Under the pieces are notes generated by a model. That model was not told the DNA's origin. It worked only from the letters and a program-made list of their open reading frames with translations, and did not search any database. Positions 23,474-31,310 of a stretch of DNA of 40,024 bases are shown here, one piece after another. Position 1 is the stretch's first letter; every line of letters begins with the position of its first letter. A program made the position numbers and the translations under genes. This DNA is from Candidatus Methylomirabilis oxygeniifera (GTDB taxonomy: Bacteria > Methylomirabilota > Methylomirabilia > Methylomirabilales > Methylomirabilaceae), in contig JACPQW010000039.1 of NCBI GenBank assembly GCA_016190285.1, positions 1 through 40,024 on the forward strand, read 5' to 3'.

Positions 23474-25501
23474 TCACACCTCCTCAAAGAGGGTTTCAGA
23501 AGGGGAAATACTGCGTCCCAAGATTTCCACCGGGTCCCCGTTTTTATCAAAAGCATGGGAACGAGAATACACTGAATCGTTTTCGCTACTTACGCCGTTT
23601 TCGGATGCTTGTTTTGCTTGTTCCCGCATATATATGGGAACAAGGGAACAAGAATCTGAAACCGCATAGCGATAGGGGTCGCCCTTACCCCCCTTGCCGG
23701 ACCTGGAAAGCTTCCCCGCCGCTACCAATTGCCGGAGTGCTCGGCGCTTGACTGCGAGCCGCGCTTCCACCGCGTCATTAATCTCCGGCTCGGTCACCGG
23801 CTCCCGCTGGGTCCTCAGAAACTCCAGAATCTTGTCAGCCACTTCTTGCCCCTCCACCTCTTGCCGGGACGGGCCAGCCGACACCCTCCGCGTGTCAGGG
23901 TCCAGGGTGAGCGTCACTTCTTCGAGGTCTTCGCCGTATCGCTGAATACTTCGCAACGTTCGATACTGGTCTCTCCGGGTCAGAAGCAACGCTGTGTCAA
24001 CGCTCCCGAAGATCGCCGTACTGCCAAGAATGCCGTCACCGTCGCCGCTCCCCTTCTTACTCGAATGATGCACAAGCAGCACATGGGCTCCCGTTTGCCG
24101 GGCCAGGGTGAGCAGGGGCTCCAGGGCCGCCGTCACCTGAGTGTAATCGTTCCCATCTTTCACGCGCACAAACCGGAAGAGGGGGTCAACCACAATCAAG
24201 ACCGGCTGATGAGCCTCCGCCGCCTTGCGAAGCTGGGCCAGGCCATCCGCCGGAGATGGTTCCATGAAGAGATACAGGTGATCCTCCCCCGTCGCGCCCA
24301 TCGCCTCGAAGTGCCGCCGGAGTTCCGCCCGCTTTTCCTCCAGCGCCAGATAGAAGACTGTCCCTTGGCTAGTCTGACACCCCAGCCAGGACTCGCCTTG
24401 AGCCACCGCCAACGCCAAGCATCGCGCCAGGGTGCTCTTCCCCACCTTGGGCTTGGCCGCCAGGATGGACAGGCCGCCGCTTGGCAAACGCTCCTCCACC
24501 AACCAGGACACGACTTCCTCGGGCTCCGCCAACAAGTCACCCAACCGCGTCAAGGGAAGGCCGCCGCTCTCCTGGGTGTGGGCCGACTCTTGCCGATCCG
24601 CCTTCCCGTTCGCATGATGGTTTCCCACGTAAAACTCCGTCCGGCCACTCAGGGCCTTGGTAACCACAGCTTCGAGATAGGTCTGTCCGTCGCCGTAGTG
24701 TCGTTTATCCCACTTCTCCCGCGCAAGGCCGGAGCTTCGCATCAGGGTTTCCAATTTCATCGCATCGGGGCCGGTCCAGAAGGCGAGCAGAGAGGCTAAC
24801 GCCATGTCCGCCTCACTTGCGGAGGGGTAATCAGTCGTGTCGCCATTCCACAGCCGCTGGAGCTTGTCGCCGTTCGCTGCGTCAAACGCCCGCGCCAGCA
24901 GCTTATCGTCCGTCGCGTCCAGGCCGCTGCCGTTCGTATTAGATTTCGTGTCACGCTGCTGAGAGAAGTAGGTGGCGAGCAACCAGTCTACAGCTTCTTG
25001 CCGCTCCTCGATCATCGAGGGATATGCTGACATGCACTTACCGGTGATGGTGAAGTACCGCCACCGGTCATAGACCTCAATGGGTCCCTTTTTCCGGCCT
25101 CCGCTTGGGAGGGTAGCCTTCATGATGAGATGTTGACCTTGGCCGCTTGGGGACAGCTCGCAATAGCTGTCGAATCGCCTCAAGATGGTCTGTCGGTCCT
25201 CCTCTAGTAATTCCTTGTCCAGGTCAATCCCCGTATAGGGATCATCTTCCGCGAATACGTAGCCGACGCCATCGAAGCCGCCGCGCTCGTACAGCCTCCA
25301 CGCTGCTTCGAATGACAGCCAGGTCGCAGGCTCCGTGCTGCTCGCCTTGCGGCCCACCGCGTAGTACGGGACCTTGGTAGGCTTGGGTTCGCCCTCCCGA
25401 AGCTCAAGTCGCCATACCACCCACTGCGAGCGAGCCCTCAGCTCTCCGGGGATGGTGTCGCGCAATGGGGCTAGGATCGGAGCTGTCGCCGTCCCGCTCA
25501 T
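23474..25501 (-). CDS. Primase-polymerase / RepA-type helicase fusion
   Basis: A 675-aa replication protein. Residues about 15-165 look like an archaeo-eukaryotic primase/NrS-1-polymerase-type domain: WVVWRLE, metal-binding GIDLD (Asp93, Asp95), LSPSGQGQHL (His124) and YDRWRYFTITG. A linker helical domain (about 205-285; DYPSASEADMALASLLAFWT, GLAREKWDKRHYGDGQTYLE) follows. The AAA_25/RepA-like ATPase domain has Walker A AAKPKVGKST (Lys355) and Walker B VLIVVDP (Asp439). The C-terminus has a winged-helix-like region and a short disordered tail. It should prime and unwind DNA for autonomous replication of the excised element. Its ATG overlaps the stop of the AlpA-like gene (ATGA). Confidence 0.85.
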   Translation of the reverse strand: MSGTATAPILAPLRDTIPGELRARSQWVVWRLELREGEPKPTKVPYYAVGRKASSTEPATWLSFEAAWRLYERGGFDGVGYVFAEDDPYTGIDLDKELLEEDRQTILRRFDSYCELSPSGQGQHLIMKATLPSGGRKKGPIEVYDRWRYFTITGKCMSAYPSMIEERQEAVDWLLATYFSQQRDTKSNTNGSGLDATDDKLLARAFDAANGDKLQRLWNGDTTDYPSASEADMALASLLAFWTGPDAMKLETLMRSSGLAREKWDKRHYGDGQTYLEAVVTKALSGRTEFYVGNHHANGKADRQESAHTQESGGLPLTRLGDLLAEPEEVVSWLVEERLPSGGLSILAAKPKVGKSTLARCLALAVAQGESWLGCQTSQGTVFYLALEEKRAELRRHFEAMGATGEDHLYLFMEPSPADGLAQLRKAAEAHQPVLIVVDPLFRFVRVKDGNDYTQVTAALEPLLTLARQTGAHVLLVHHSSKKGSGDGDGILGSTAIFGSVDTALLLTRRDQYRTLRSIQRYGEDLEEVTLTLDPDTRRVSAGPSRQEVEGQEVADKILEFLRTQREPVTEPEINDAVEARLAVKRRALRQLVAAGKLSRSGKGGKGDPYRYAVSDSCSLVPIYMREQAKQASENGVSSENDSVYSRSHAFDKNGDPVEILGRSISPSETLFEEV

Positions 25502-25704
25502 CGCCGCCTCTCGCCGGGAAACCCTTCGCGCCCGCGTTCCAACAGCCGGAGCAGATCCGATTCGAGGAACACGATCCTTCCGCCGATCCGCCGCGCCTGC
25601 AACCCGAGACGGATTCGAAACCGACGATCGCTCAACGAGCGGGGGGATACTGCCAACATTTCGCTTGCCTCTCCGACGCTTAAGGCTCTTTCACGCTCAC
25701 GCAT
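25498..25704 (-). CDS. AlpA/excisionase-like HTH protein
   Basis: A 68-aa protein, LSVGEASEMLAVSPRSLSDR followed by RFRIRLGLQARRIGGRIVFL, with the winged helix-turn-helix pattern of the AlpA/MerR-like excisionase family. It is probably the directionality factor for the integrase or a transcriptional activator. ATG 25704 has AAGGAGA upstream. It overlaps the primase start by four bases (ATGA). A palindrome lies 24-43 bases upstream of the start. Confidence 0.75.
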   Translation of the reverse strand: MRERERALSVGEASEMLAVSPRSLSDRRFRIRLGLQARRIGGRIVFLESDLLRLLERGREGFPGERRR

Positions 25705-25727
25705 ACGCCCTTCTCCTTACGCCGCCC

Positions 25728-25747
25728 GTCGCGCATCAGTGCGCGAC
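25728..25747. promoter_or_regulatory. Perfect palindrome upstream of the element operon
   Basis: GTCGCGCA (25728-25735) and TGCGCGAC (25740-25747) flank TCAG. It lies just before the ribosome site of the AlpA-like gene, so it could be the operator for one of the element's HTH or RHH proteins, or a hairpin in the mRNA leader. Confidence 0.4.
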
Positions 25748-25856
25748 ATTGTGCGTCCTAGCGTGTAAGGTAACGGGGCCATGGCGCTAGTGTAAATCAG
25801 TGACGTTCAGCGAGAGTTTGTGGGCTGTTTTTGCGCGAAGAGTTACGGTAAGAGTG

Positions 25857-26495
25857 TTACGGTTCGGGGGGGAAGAATTTCCGGTAGGTCGCCTCATACT
25901 CAGCAGGCCAGTCAACCTTGTGCAGGCGAACACGGAGAAGTTCTGCAGGATCGTCTTTCCCTCGGCTCGAACCGCTTTGAAGACGCAAGACAGAGGTACC
26001 TGTTGCGGTTTCGGCCAGGGCCAGCATCTCCTTATAGTGTGGCCGCCTCAGCCGCTCTCGAAGCTCCTGTTCGAGCACTTTAAGAATTACCGTCTCCTCA
26101 AGCGGGCCTCGCCATCCGCGCTTGCCATGAAACCCATGTGCCTTGAGAAAATTCCGCATGGCCGCATCGGATCGGCGAACCTGCCGAGACGCTTCTTGTG
26201 TGGCTCCCACAGTCTTCTTGAGCTTGCGGATCGAGCTTGTCGGGTTCTTCGGAAAGTAGGGCAACAAGCCAGCACAGGTACCTTCAAGCTGTATGAGTTT
26301 CTTCTTGAAGTCTTGGGCCAGTGCAGGGTACTGAGGCTTCGGAATACGCGCCTTCTTTGACTCAGGGGTCAGATACCACAGCAGGGCGATCACGTTGTCA
26401 GGATTGCCGCCTTTCTTGGTGTAGCGCGTGAAGAAGTCCTCGCACTTACAGAGTAGGCGAGCGTGAAACTCCAGGTAGGGGCGCGTTGTCGGCAT
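25857..26495 (-). CDS. Hypothetical cargo protein of the element
   Basis: A 212-aa, basic, largely helical protein (starts MPTTRPYLEFHARLLCKCED, with later helices such as 'EETVILKVLEQELRERLRRP'). No signal peptide or membrane segment is seen and I recognise no domain. A strong ribosome site (GGAGGAGCC) precedes ATG 26495. A structured leader lies upstream. It is separated from the replication operon by about 150 bases and is nearest to the tRNA end, where integrative elements often carry cargo. A defence, regulatory or excision role cannot be assigned from sequence. Confidence 0.6.
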   Translation of the reverse strand: MPTTRPYLEFHARLLCKCEDFFTRYTKKGGNPDNVIALLWYLTPESKKARIPKPQYPALAQDFKKKLIQLEGTCAGLLPYFPKNPTSSIRKLKKTVGATQEASRQVRRSDAAMRNFLKAHGFHGKRGWRGPLEETVILKVLEQELRERLRRPHYKEMLALAETATGTSVLRLQSGSSRGKDDPAELLRVRLHKVDWPAEYEATYRKFFPPEP

Positions 26496-26802
26496 GGCTC
26501 CTCCGTCGAGCGTCCGAAGAGGTCCCCGGTCAGGTCGGTCGGAAGCCGACTCTTCGGGCCGTCGCCCTAGACCGGGGAGAAAAATTGTATGTCAGTGTAG
26601 CGAATATATGAGGGGGGGTGGGGAAGCAATCCGAAGACCGTACGCCCCTCGCTTTTGCGCCTCAAATTCAGTGCTACTCCAGGTGCTACTCCCGCGTCTG
26701 AAATGGTCGTTTTCCGTCGTACTCTAGCATGGTTCGTGCCAAGCGTATAAGTGTACGTGAATACAGGATTGTTCAGCGTTTTTAGGCAGATAGGAAGAGG
26801 GG
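26496..26802. other. Element right end: structured leader and arm-type repeats
   Basis: Between the hypothetical gene and tRNA-Lys. CCCCGGTC (26524-26531) pairs with GACCGGGG (26570-26577), enclosing a smaller GTCGG/CCGAC hairpin; CGAAGA/TCTTCG nearby may form an alternative fold. On the minus strand this is the 5' leader of the hypothetical gene. The repeat at 26669-26693 lies between it and the tRNA. A 98-codon minus frame here overlaps the tRNA and is not credible. Confidence 0.45.
26669..26693. repeat. Candidate arm-type integrase sites, right end
   Basis: Two direct GTGCTACT copies start at 26671 and 26683, 12 bases apart, matching 22 of 25 bases of the pair at 20743-20767 in the same orientation. 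They lie about 110 bases inside the att core at 26803. Confidence 0.45.
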
Positions 26803-26825
26803 TGGTGACCCGTTCGGGACTCGAA
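26803..26825 (-). repeat. att site, tRNA-proximal copy (tRNA-Lys 3' end)
   Basis: The 23 bases covering the T-arm end, acceptor strand, discriminator and CCA of tRNA-Lys are repeated exactly at 20665-20687. The tRNA remains complete after integration, as expected. Confidence 0.85.
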
Positions 26826-26878
26826 CCCGAGACTCCCTGCTTAAAAGGCAGGAGCTCTGCCAACTGAGCTAACGGGTC
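26803..26878 (-). tRNA. tRNA-Lys (anticodon UUU)
   Basis: The minus strand forms a full cloverleaf. The acceptor GACCCGT pairs with ACGGGTC, the D-arm reads TAGCTCAGTTGGCAGAGC, and the anticodon stem-loop CCTGC-CTTTTAA-GCAGG has TTT at its centre. The T-arm CGGG-TTCGAGT-CCCG is followed by discriminator A and an encoded CCA. It serves as the integration target of the neighbouring element. Confidence 0.97.
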
Positions 26879-26888
26879 GTGAAAATGG

Positions 26889-26962
26889 AAGCTGTCAGCT
26901 TTCAGCGGTCAGCTATTCTGATAGGTTACCGTATTGTCTGAAGCTGATGGCTGAGCACTGAA
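26889..26962. repeat. AGCTGA-type intergenic repeat tract (downstream of purA)
   Basis: A string of GCTGTCAGC, TTCAGCGGTCAGC, AAGCTGATGGCTGAGCACTGA units. Similar tracts occur at 29598-29669 and 31267-31301. Confidence 0.55.
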
Positions 26963-26980
26963 CGCTCTTTCTAAGGCAGC

Positions 26981-28291
26981 TTAGCGTGTCAGCCCCCACT
27001 GCCGCAAGGCCGGCGTCGAGCGAAGGATCGTCTGGTCCCGCCGGGGCCCGGTAGAGATGAGCCCGACCTTGACCCCTGTCAGCCCCTCAATCCGCTCGAT
27101 ATAGGCCCGGCAGTTGGCCGGCAGACGCTTGTATGAGGTGATGCCGTCGATACTCTGGTTCCAGCCTGGCACCTCTTCATAGATCGGCTCACACGCCTGC
27201 AGCAGACCGATTTCGTTCGGAAACTCTCGAAGGATCGTATCGTTGCATCGGTAGCTCGTACAGATCCGGATCGAGTCGCAGGCATCCAGGACGTCCAGCT
27301 TCATGAGCGCGAGGGCCGAGAGGCCGTTGATTCTGGCGCTGTATCTGAGGGCCACGGCATCGAACCAGCCGCAGCGCCTCGGTCGTCCCGTCGTGGCTCC
27401 AAACTCCTGCCCGCGCGTCTGCAGCATCTGACCGGTGCTATCCGTGAGCTCCGTCGGCATCGGACCCTCACCGACTCGCGTCGTATAAGCCTTGGTGACG
27501 CCGAGGACACCGTCGATCGTCAGCGGACTGACCCCGGTCCCGGTACAGGCGCCTCCGGCTGTGGCGCTCGATGAGGTGACGTAGGGATAAGTCCCGAGAT
27601 CAACATCCAGGAGGGTCCCCTGCGCCCCCTCAAACAGGACGCGCTTCCCGGTTTTGATCAGATCGTGAATCACGAGGGAGCTGTCCACCACGAAACCGCG
27701 GATACGCTCAAACTGTTCAAGTTGCTCCGCCGCCATCTTTTCGTAATCCAGCTCCTGTAGTTCCTGATGGTGGGGGAACTGGGCTTTCTTTTGTTCAAGG
27801 TTACTGCGGAGCCGCTCTCTGAAGAGCTCGCGGTCGGCCAGCTCGCCTACCCGGATCCCTGTCCTCGCCATCTTATCCACATAGGCCGGCCCGATCCCGC
27901 GTCGGGTCGTCCCGATCTGCCGACCCTCTCGGAGCCGCTCCAGTTCCGCGTCGAGGATCATATGATAGGGGAGCACCAGATGCGCGTTTTTGCTGATAAA
28001 GAAGTTCTCCTCGATCTTGACGTGCAGCCTGCCGAGCTGATCCATTTCCTGGATGAGGGCGGTCAGATCAATCACCACGCCGTTCCCCAGGATGCAGACC
28101 TTCCCTTTCCTCAGCACGCCTGACGGGACCAGATGCAGGACAATCTTCTCCTCTTCTACGACGACCGTATGGCCGGCGTTGGACCCACCCTGGTACCGGG
28201 CCACCGCATCGAAATACTCGGAGAGAAGATCAACAATCTTCCCCTTCCCTTCATCGCCCCACTGCGTGCCGACAACGATTACATTAGCCAT
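26981..28291 (-). CDS. purA: Adenylosuccinate synthetase (PurA)
   Basis: A 436-aa enzyme starting MANVIVVGTQWGDEGKGKIV, with the GDEGKGK phosphate loop and catalytic Asp13. GGSNAGHT (His at about 41), the IMP-binding RGIGPAYVDKMARTGIRVG and the GTP-binding C-terminal STGPRRDQTI are all present. It converts IMP, aspartate and GTP to adenylosuccinate. ATG 28291 is chosen; it overlaps the hisZ 3' end by 13 bases, so the two are translationally coupled. Length is normal for the family. Confidence 0.97.
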   Translation of the reverse strand: MANVIVVGTQWGDEGKGKIVDLLSEYFDAVARYQGGSNAGHTVVVEEEKIVLHLVPSGVLRKGKVCILGNGVVIDLTALIQEMDQLGRLHVKIEENFFISKNAHLVLPYHMILDAELERLREGRQIGTTRRGIGPAYVDKMARTGIRVGELADRELFRERLRSNLEQKKAQFPHHQELQELDYEKMAAEQLEQFERIRGFVVDSSLVIHDLIKTGKRVLFEGAQGTLLDVDLGTYPYVTSSSATAGGACTGTGVSPLTIDGVLGVTKAYTTRVGEGPMPTELTDSTGQMLQTRGQEFGATTGRPRRCGWFDAVALRYSARINGLSALALMKLDVLDACDSIRICTSYRCNDTILREFPNEIGLLQACEPIYEEVPGWNQSIDGITSYKRLPANCRAYIERIEGLTGVKVGLISTGPRRDQTILRSTPALRQWGLTR

Positions 28292-29592
28292 CGCCGCTCT
28301 CCACGTTCGACCTCGCCGCAAAACCGCTCGACCGGGACCCGCTCCTCAGCCCCGGAGGCAAGATCCCTGATAAGCAACTCATCTTGAGGCAGATGAGGAA
28401 GGCCCAGCACGATCGCTCGGCCGATCCCGGATCTCTTGGCATAGTCAAATGAGCCTTCCAGGTCCCGCGTAATGATGTCTCTCGCCGCCATGTAACCCTG
28501 TTCCCGCAGAAGCCGCGCGACGCGAAGGGCGTTCCGCTTATCGGGGTTGAAGTCGATAATCAGGAACCTCTGACCGGTCGCGAGCGGAGGCCGGGTCTCG
28601 GTCGCTACCGCCTCCATGACCTTGTCCAGATCGAAGGCGAAGCCGGTGGCGGGGCACGGATACCCAAACCCACCGATCAGGTTGTCGTATCGGCCGCCGC
28701 GCGAAATCTCGGAACCCAGGCCCTGCGCAAATGCCGAAAAGGTGACGCCGGTGTGGTACTCAAAGGCCCTCGCTTCACCGAGATCAATGATTACCTGATC
28801 CGCCAGACCGTACTGCTCCAGCACCTCATAGACCTGGGTGAGGTTTCTCAGAGCCTCCTGTGAGCGCCGGTTGGGCGCCAGATCCCGCCCGCGAGCCAGG
28901 ACCTCCTTCCCCCCATAGAGCATCGGCAGTTCCAACACCGCCTGCTTGGACTTGTCGTCCGCGTCCAGACCTCGGACGAGCAGTTCAATCTCGACAGTAT
29001 CCTTCCTATCGATGGCCGAGACCAGCGCCCGGCGTCGATCAGGTGGAAGTCCCAGGGCATCGACGAGCCCCCGCACATACTCGATCTGCCCCACATCGAT
29101 TTGAAAGCGCTGCAGGCCGAGGGCCCGACAGCCTTCCACCGCCATCGCCACCATCTCGGCATCGGCCTCCGGCCGCTGCAGCCCGATCAGCTCCACGCCA
29201 AGCTGGACATACTCGCGTTGCCGACCCGTCTGAGGGGCCTCATCGCGAAAGATATTCGTCGCGTACGAAAGACGCAACGGCAAGGGACGGTGCCGAAGGG
29301 TGGTGGCCGCGAGGCGCGCCACCTGAGGGGTCGGGTCGTACCGCAGCGCGAGCAGACGGCCGGTCTGCCGGTCGACGAACTTGAAGATCTTGTCTCCACC
29401 CTCCCGCTCCGGTTCTCCCGAGAAGACCTCCAGATATTCGAACGTCGGGGTGATGACCTCCTGGAACCCCCATCGCTCGAAGACCGTAAGGATCCGGCGC
29501 TCAGCCCAGCGGCGCAGTGCGGTTTCCTCCGGCGGAAAGACCCGAACCCCTTTCGGGATGGCGGTCTTGGGGGAATATTCGAAGTCGCTCAT
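28279..29592 (-). CDS. hisZ: ATP phosphoribosyltransferase regulatory subunit (HisZ)
   Basis: A 437-aa histidyl-tRNA-synthetase-like protein: 'RVFPPEETALRRWAERRILT' at the N-terminus, motif 2-like 'RLSYATNIFRDEAPQTGRQR' followed by EYVQLGVELIG, and a 'SEISRGGRYDNLIGGFGYPC' region. The anticodon-binding domain typical of HisRS is reduced or atypical. HisZ partners the short HisG to start histidine synthesis. It is followed directly by purA, an arrangement known in several bacteria. hisG is not in the window. A true short HisRS is less likely because the motif context and the ...PKGVRVFPPEE start match HisZ. Confidence 0.88.
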   Translation of the reverse strand: MSDFEYSPKTAIPKGVRVFPPEETALRRWAERRILTVFERWGFQEVITPTFEYLEVFSGEPEREGGDKIFKFVDRQTGRLLALRYDPTPQVARLAATTLRHRPLPLRLSYATNIFRDEAPQTGRQREYVQLGVELIGLQRPEADAEMVAMAVEGCRALGLQRFQIDVGQIEYVRGLVDALGLPPDRRRALVSAIDRKDTVEIELLVRGLDADDKSKQAVLELPMLYGGKEVLARGRDLAPNRRSQEALRNLTQVYEVLEQYGLADQVIIDLGEARAFEYHTGVTFSAFAQGLGSEISRGGRYDNLIGGFGYPCPATGFAFDLDKVMEAVATETRPPLATGQRFLIIDFNPDKRNALRVARLLREQGYMAARDIITRDLEGSFDYAKRSGIGRAIVLGLPHLPQDELLIRDLASGAEERVPVERFCGEVERGERRWLM

Positions 29593-29597
29593 GGGAG

Positions 29598-29669
29598 ATC
29601 AGCTTTCAGCATTCAGCCATCAGCATTCAGCTTTTCCTGATCGCTGACCACTGATCGCTGACCGCTGCT
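29598..29669. repeat. AGCTGA-type intergenic repeat tract (between serA and hisZ)
   Basis: Tandem-like CAGCATTCAGC, CAGCTTTCAGC, CTGATCGCTGACC units fill the spacer. They leave no clear ribosome site directly before the hisZ start. Confidence 0.6.
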
Positions 29670-29670
29670 T

Positions 29671-31251
29671 TTAGGCCTTCACCAGCTTGACGAAAACGAT
29701 ATTGGGGAGTCGCCGGATCTCATCGATGACATGAGCGGGAACAGGATTGTCGACATTCACCACCGATACGGCCCGGCCGCCAGGCTGCTCCCGTCCCAAC
29801 TGCATTCCGGCAATGTTGACCCGGTGCTTTCCGAGCAAGGTGCCGATCGTCCCGATGACTCCGGGTACGTCCAGGTTGGAGAAGATCAGGAGATACCCTT
29901 CGGGGATAGCTTCCAGACGGAATTCGTTGATCCGGACGACCCTGGGCTCGCGGCGGCTGAAGAGCGTCCCTGCAACCTCACTCGTGCCACGGTCGCCCTT
30001 GACCGAGACGGTGATGAGGCTCGCGTAGTCGGCCTCCTCCAGCACCTTACTCTCAATGATCCGGATACCGCGCCCTTTCGCCAGAGCCAAGGCGTTGACG
30101 TAATTGACCTCATCGCCCAGGAAGGGGTCCAGCGTCCCCTTGACGACGGACGCGGTGAGCGCCGCCGGGTCGTAGCCCGCAATCTCGCCCCGGTAATCGA
30201 TCCGAATCTGACGCAGCCCCCCCTCGGCAAGCTGAGAGGCCAGGCGGCCCAGTTTCTCGGACAGGGTGAGGTACGGCTGAAGTACCTTGTACAGCGCCGG
30301 ATCGATCGACGGGGCATTCACGGCGTTCCTGATCAGCCCTTTCTGGAGGTACTCGACGACCTGCTGGGCGATCTCGACGGCGACATTCTCCTGCGCTTCC
30401 TCGCTCGCCGCGCCGATATGCGGAGTGCAGACAAAGTTGTTGAGCGTAAACAGTGACGAGTCGGTGGTCGGCTCCTGTTCAAACACATCCATCGCCGCGC
30501 CCGCAACCTTGCCGGCCTTCATCGCCTCATACAGGGCCGCCTCGTCGACGATCCCGCCCCTCGCGCAATTGATGATCCGAACGCCCGTCTTCATCTGCGC
30601 GATCGCGTCGCGATCGATGAGATGGTACGTCTCCGGGGTGATAGGGGTGTGAACGGTGATAAAATCCGACCGTTGGAACAGGTCCGGGAGTTCCACCAGT
30701 TCGACCCCCAGCGCGGTCGCGGTCTCCTCGGACACAAAGGGATCGGAGACGATGACGCGCATAGCAAACCCTTTGGCGCGTCGAGCCACCTCGCCGCCGA
30801 TCCGCCCCAAGCCGATGATCCCCAATGTCTTACCCCCCAACTCGACACTGAGAAATGCGCCCTTCTCCCACCGCCCGCCCTTCATCGAGGCGGTCGCCTG
30901 CGGGATATTCTTGGCGAGGGACAGCAGGAGCGAGAAGGTATGCTCGGCGGTGGCCAGGGTATTGCCGCTCGGGGCATTCATCACCAGGACGCCGCGAGCT
31001 GTCGCCGCCTCGACGTCGATATTGTCTACCCCGACACCCGCCCGCCCTACCACCTTGAGGCGGTGCGCAGCCCTCAGGATCGGCGCGGTGACTTTGGTGG
31101 CGCTACGGACAATCAGGCCGTCGTAGTTGTCGATGCACTCCTGCAGCGCCTCTGGGGTCAACTTGCGCCGCTCATCGACCTCAAACCCCTCGGCCTGGCG
31201 CAACACCTCAATGCCGCGCGGCGACAAGCCGTCGCTCACAAGAATCCGCAT
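29671..31251 (-). CDS. serA: D-3-phosphoglycerate dehydrogenase (SerA)
   Basis: A 526-aa, long-type enzyme. The NAD-binding motif is GLGRIGGEVARR. Catalytic-region motifs are NCARGGIVDEAALYEA (Arg), the Glu in the same helix pair, and TPHIGAASEEAQ (His). An intervening ASB domain (about 320-450) and a C-terminal ACT domain (about 450-526; 'SNLDVPGVIGTIGTLLGKHR') follow. It oxidises 3-phosphoglycerate, the first step of serine synthesis, and the ACT domain usually gives serine feedback control. ATG 31251 is preceded by AGAGGAACGG. It lies next to an aminotransferase that may act in the same serine/glyoxylate metabolism. Confidence 0.96.
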   Translation of the reverse strand: MRILVSDGLSPRGIEVLRQAEGFEVDERRKLTPEALQECIDNYDGLIVRSATKVTAPILRAAHRLKVVGRAGVGVDNIDVEAATARGVLVMNAPSGNTLATAEHTFSLLLSLAKNIPQATASMKGGRWEKGAFLSVELGGKTLGIIGLGRIGGEVARRAKGFAMRVIVSDPFVSEETATALGVELVELPDLFQRSDFITVHTPITPETYHLIDRDAIAQMKTGVRIINCARGGIVDEAALYEAMKAGKVAGAAMDVFEQEPTTDSSLFTLNNFVCTPHIGAASEEAQENVAVEIAQQVVEYLQKGLIRNAVNAPSIDPALYKVLQPYLTLSEKLGRLASQLAEGGLRQIRIDYRGEIAGYDPAALTASVVKGTLDPFLGDEVNYVNALALAKGRGIRIIESKVLEEADYASLITVSVKGDRGTSEVAGTLFSRREPRVVRINEFRLEAIPEGYLLIFSNLDVPGVIGTIGTLLGKHRVNIAGMQLGREQPGGRAVSVVNVDNPVPAHVIDEIRRLPNIVFVKLVKA

Positions 31252-31266
31252 CCGTTCCTCTCTACA

Positions 31267-31301
31267 AAGCAGCAGTTAGCTATCAGCTATCCGCTAAAAG
31301 C
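31267..31301. repeat. AGCTGA-type intergenic repeat tract (upstream of serA)
   Basis: AGCAGTTAGCTATCAGCTATCCGCTAAAAG, a shorter and more degenerate member of the same repeat class. Confidence 0.4.
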
Positions 31302-31310
31302 CGTTCTTTC

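Noticed and set aside
24000-24800. Long plus-strand frame (23729-24799) inside the primase gene
   Set aside because: It is a shadow of the primase-helicase frame, with proline/arginine/glutamine-rich translation and no domain.
26567-26863. 98-codon minus-strand frame
   Set aside because: It starts within tRNA-Lys and its first residues are a translation of the tRNA; no protein-like content.
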